A stretch of DNA of 6,962 nucleotides from Planctomycetota bacterium. Its GTDB lineage: Bacteria > Planctomycetota > Planctomycetia > Gemmatales > Gemmataceae. The DNA is taken from contig JACQFG010000172.1 in the NCBI GenBank assembly GCA_016200155.1, forward strand, positions 1-6,962. Reading direction: 5' to 3'. Numbering within the stretch: position 1 is the first letter of the stretch; the number at the start of each line of letters is the position of its first letter. The notes beneath the pieces were generated by a model. That model was not told the origin of the DNA. It did not search any database and saw nothing but the letters and a program-made list of their open reading frames with translations. Below are positions 6,925 through 6,962 of the stretch, piece after piece. Both the position numbers and the translations under genes were made by a program.

Positions 6925-6962
6925 GCCGCTTGCGGCTTAGCGTTCGCATGGCGCCACGCGAA
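6925..6962 (+). repeat. REP-like palindrome, copy 4 (cut by right edge)
   Basis: It has the same leading hairpin GCCGCTTGCGGC (6925-6936) and core start TTAGCGTTCGC (6937-6947), followed by TGGCGCCA (6949-6956) and the beginning of the second arm, GCGAA. Over the 38 visible bases, 35 match the copy at 5856. The missing bases beyond the edge should be CGCTA if the element is complete. It lies about 70 bases upstream of the methyltransferase start, so that gene has a copy at each end. No gene end can be tied to this copy within the window. Confidence 0.8.

Noticed and set aside
6911..6940. Nine-codon frame (M-P-T-V-Q-P-L-A-A) ending at the repeat TAG
   Set aside because: It is too short and has no ribosome site; the match of its last residues to the membrane protein end simply reflects the shared repeat.
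6854..6949. Upstream in-frame ATG for the methyltransferase at 6949
   Set aside because: It falls within a palindrome copy and adds an unrelated 32 residues; GGAG at 6862-6865 supports the ATG at 6853.

Overview
This 6,962-base, GC-rich window looks like a piece of a planctomycete chromosome, possibly from a metagenome. The support is indirect. There are two secreted PQQ-type beta-propeller proteins, one opening with the D-D-W-P-Q-F-R-G-P signature common in that phylum. There is also a standalone HtrA-type protease, short intergenic gaps, and many GC-rich palindromes. No rRNA or other phylogenetic marker is present, so the assignment is an inference.

Layout. Bases 1-2921 are read on the minus strand, in the order PQQ-like beta-propeller protein (1554-2921), phenylacetate-CoA-ligase-like AMP-forming enzyme (259-1473), and the start of a second PQQ-like protein (208 to beyond the left edge). 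Gaps are 80 and 50 bases, so the three could form one transcription unit. Each gap is mostly filled by a palindromic element. A 144-base divergent intergenic region (2922-3065) holds a good sigma-70-like promoter for the minus unit and a weaker one facing right. Bases 3066-5871 are read on the plus strand: a two-PDZ HtrA/Deg protease, a PF09720-type antitoxin with a ParE/RelE toxin, and an uncharacterised integral membrane protein. Bases 5678-6853 on the minus strand encode a SAM-dependent methyltransferase of the hydroxyindole/caffeate O-methyltransferase type, convergent with the membrane protein.

The most interesting signal is not a protein system but a set of palindromes. Three related hairpin elements (228-265, 5856-5898, 6925 to the right edge) share a core that begins TTAGCGTTCGC. 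A fourth, different palindrome (1483-1552, 27-base perfect arms) shares the GTTTAGC ends. Three of the four sit exactly at a gene's 3' end, and in two cases the element supplies the TAG stop codon. Across the three related copies, one stem pair goes C-G, T-G, T-A, which is compatible with selection for folding. The copy at 5856-5898 lies where the membrane protein and methyltransferase genes meet. It gives the membrane protein its last residues and stop. It also appears to have replaced the methyltransferase's natural C-terminus, so that frame runs on through the repeat and antisense into its neighbour.

I see no tRNA, rRNA, CRISPR array, transposase or phage gene, and no stretch over 300 bases without a gene. 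I found no convincing new multi-gene system. The repeat family and its effect on gene ends is the point most worth following up.
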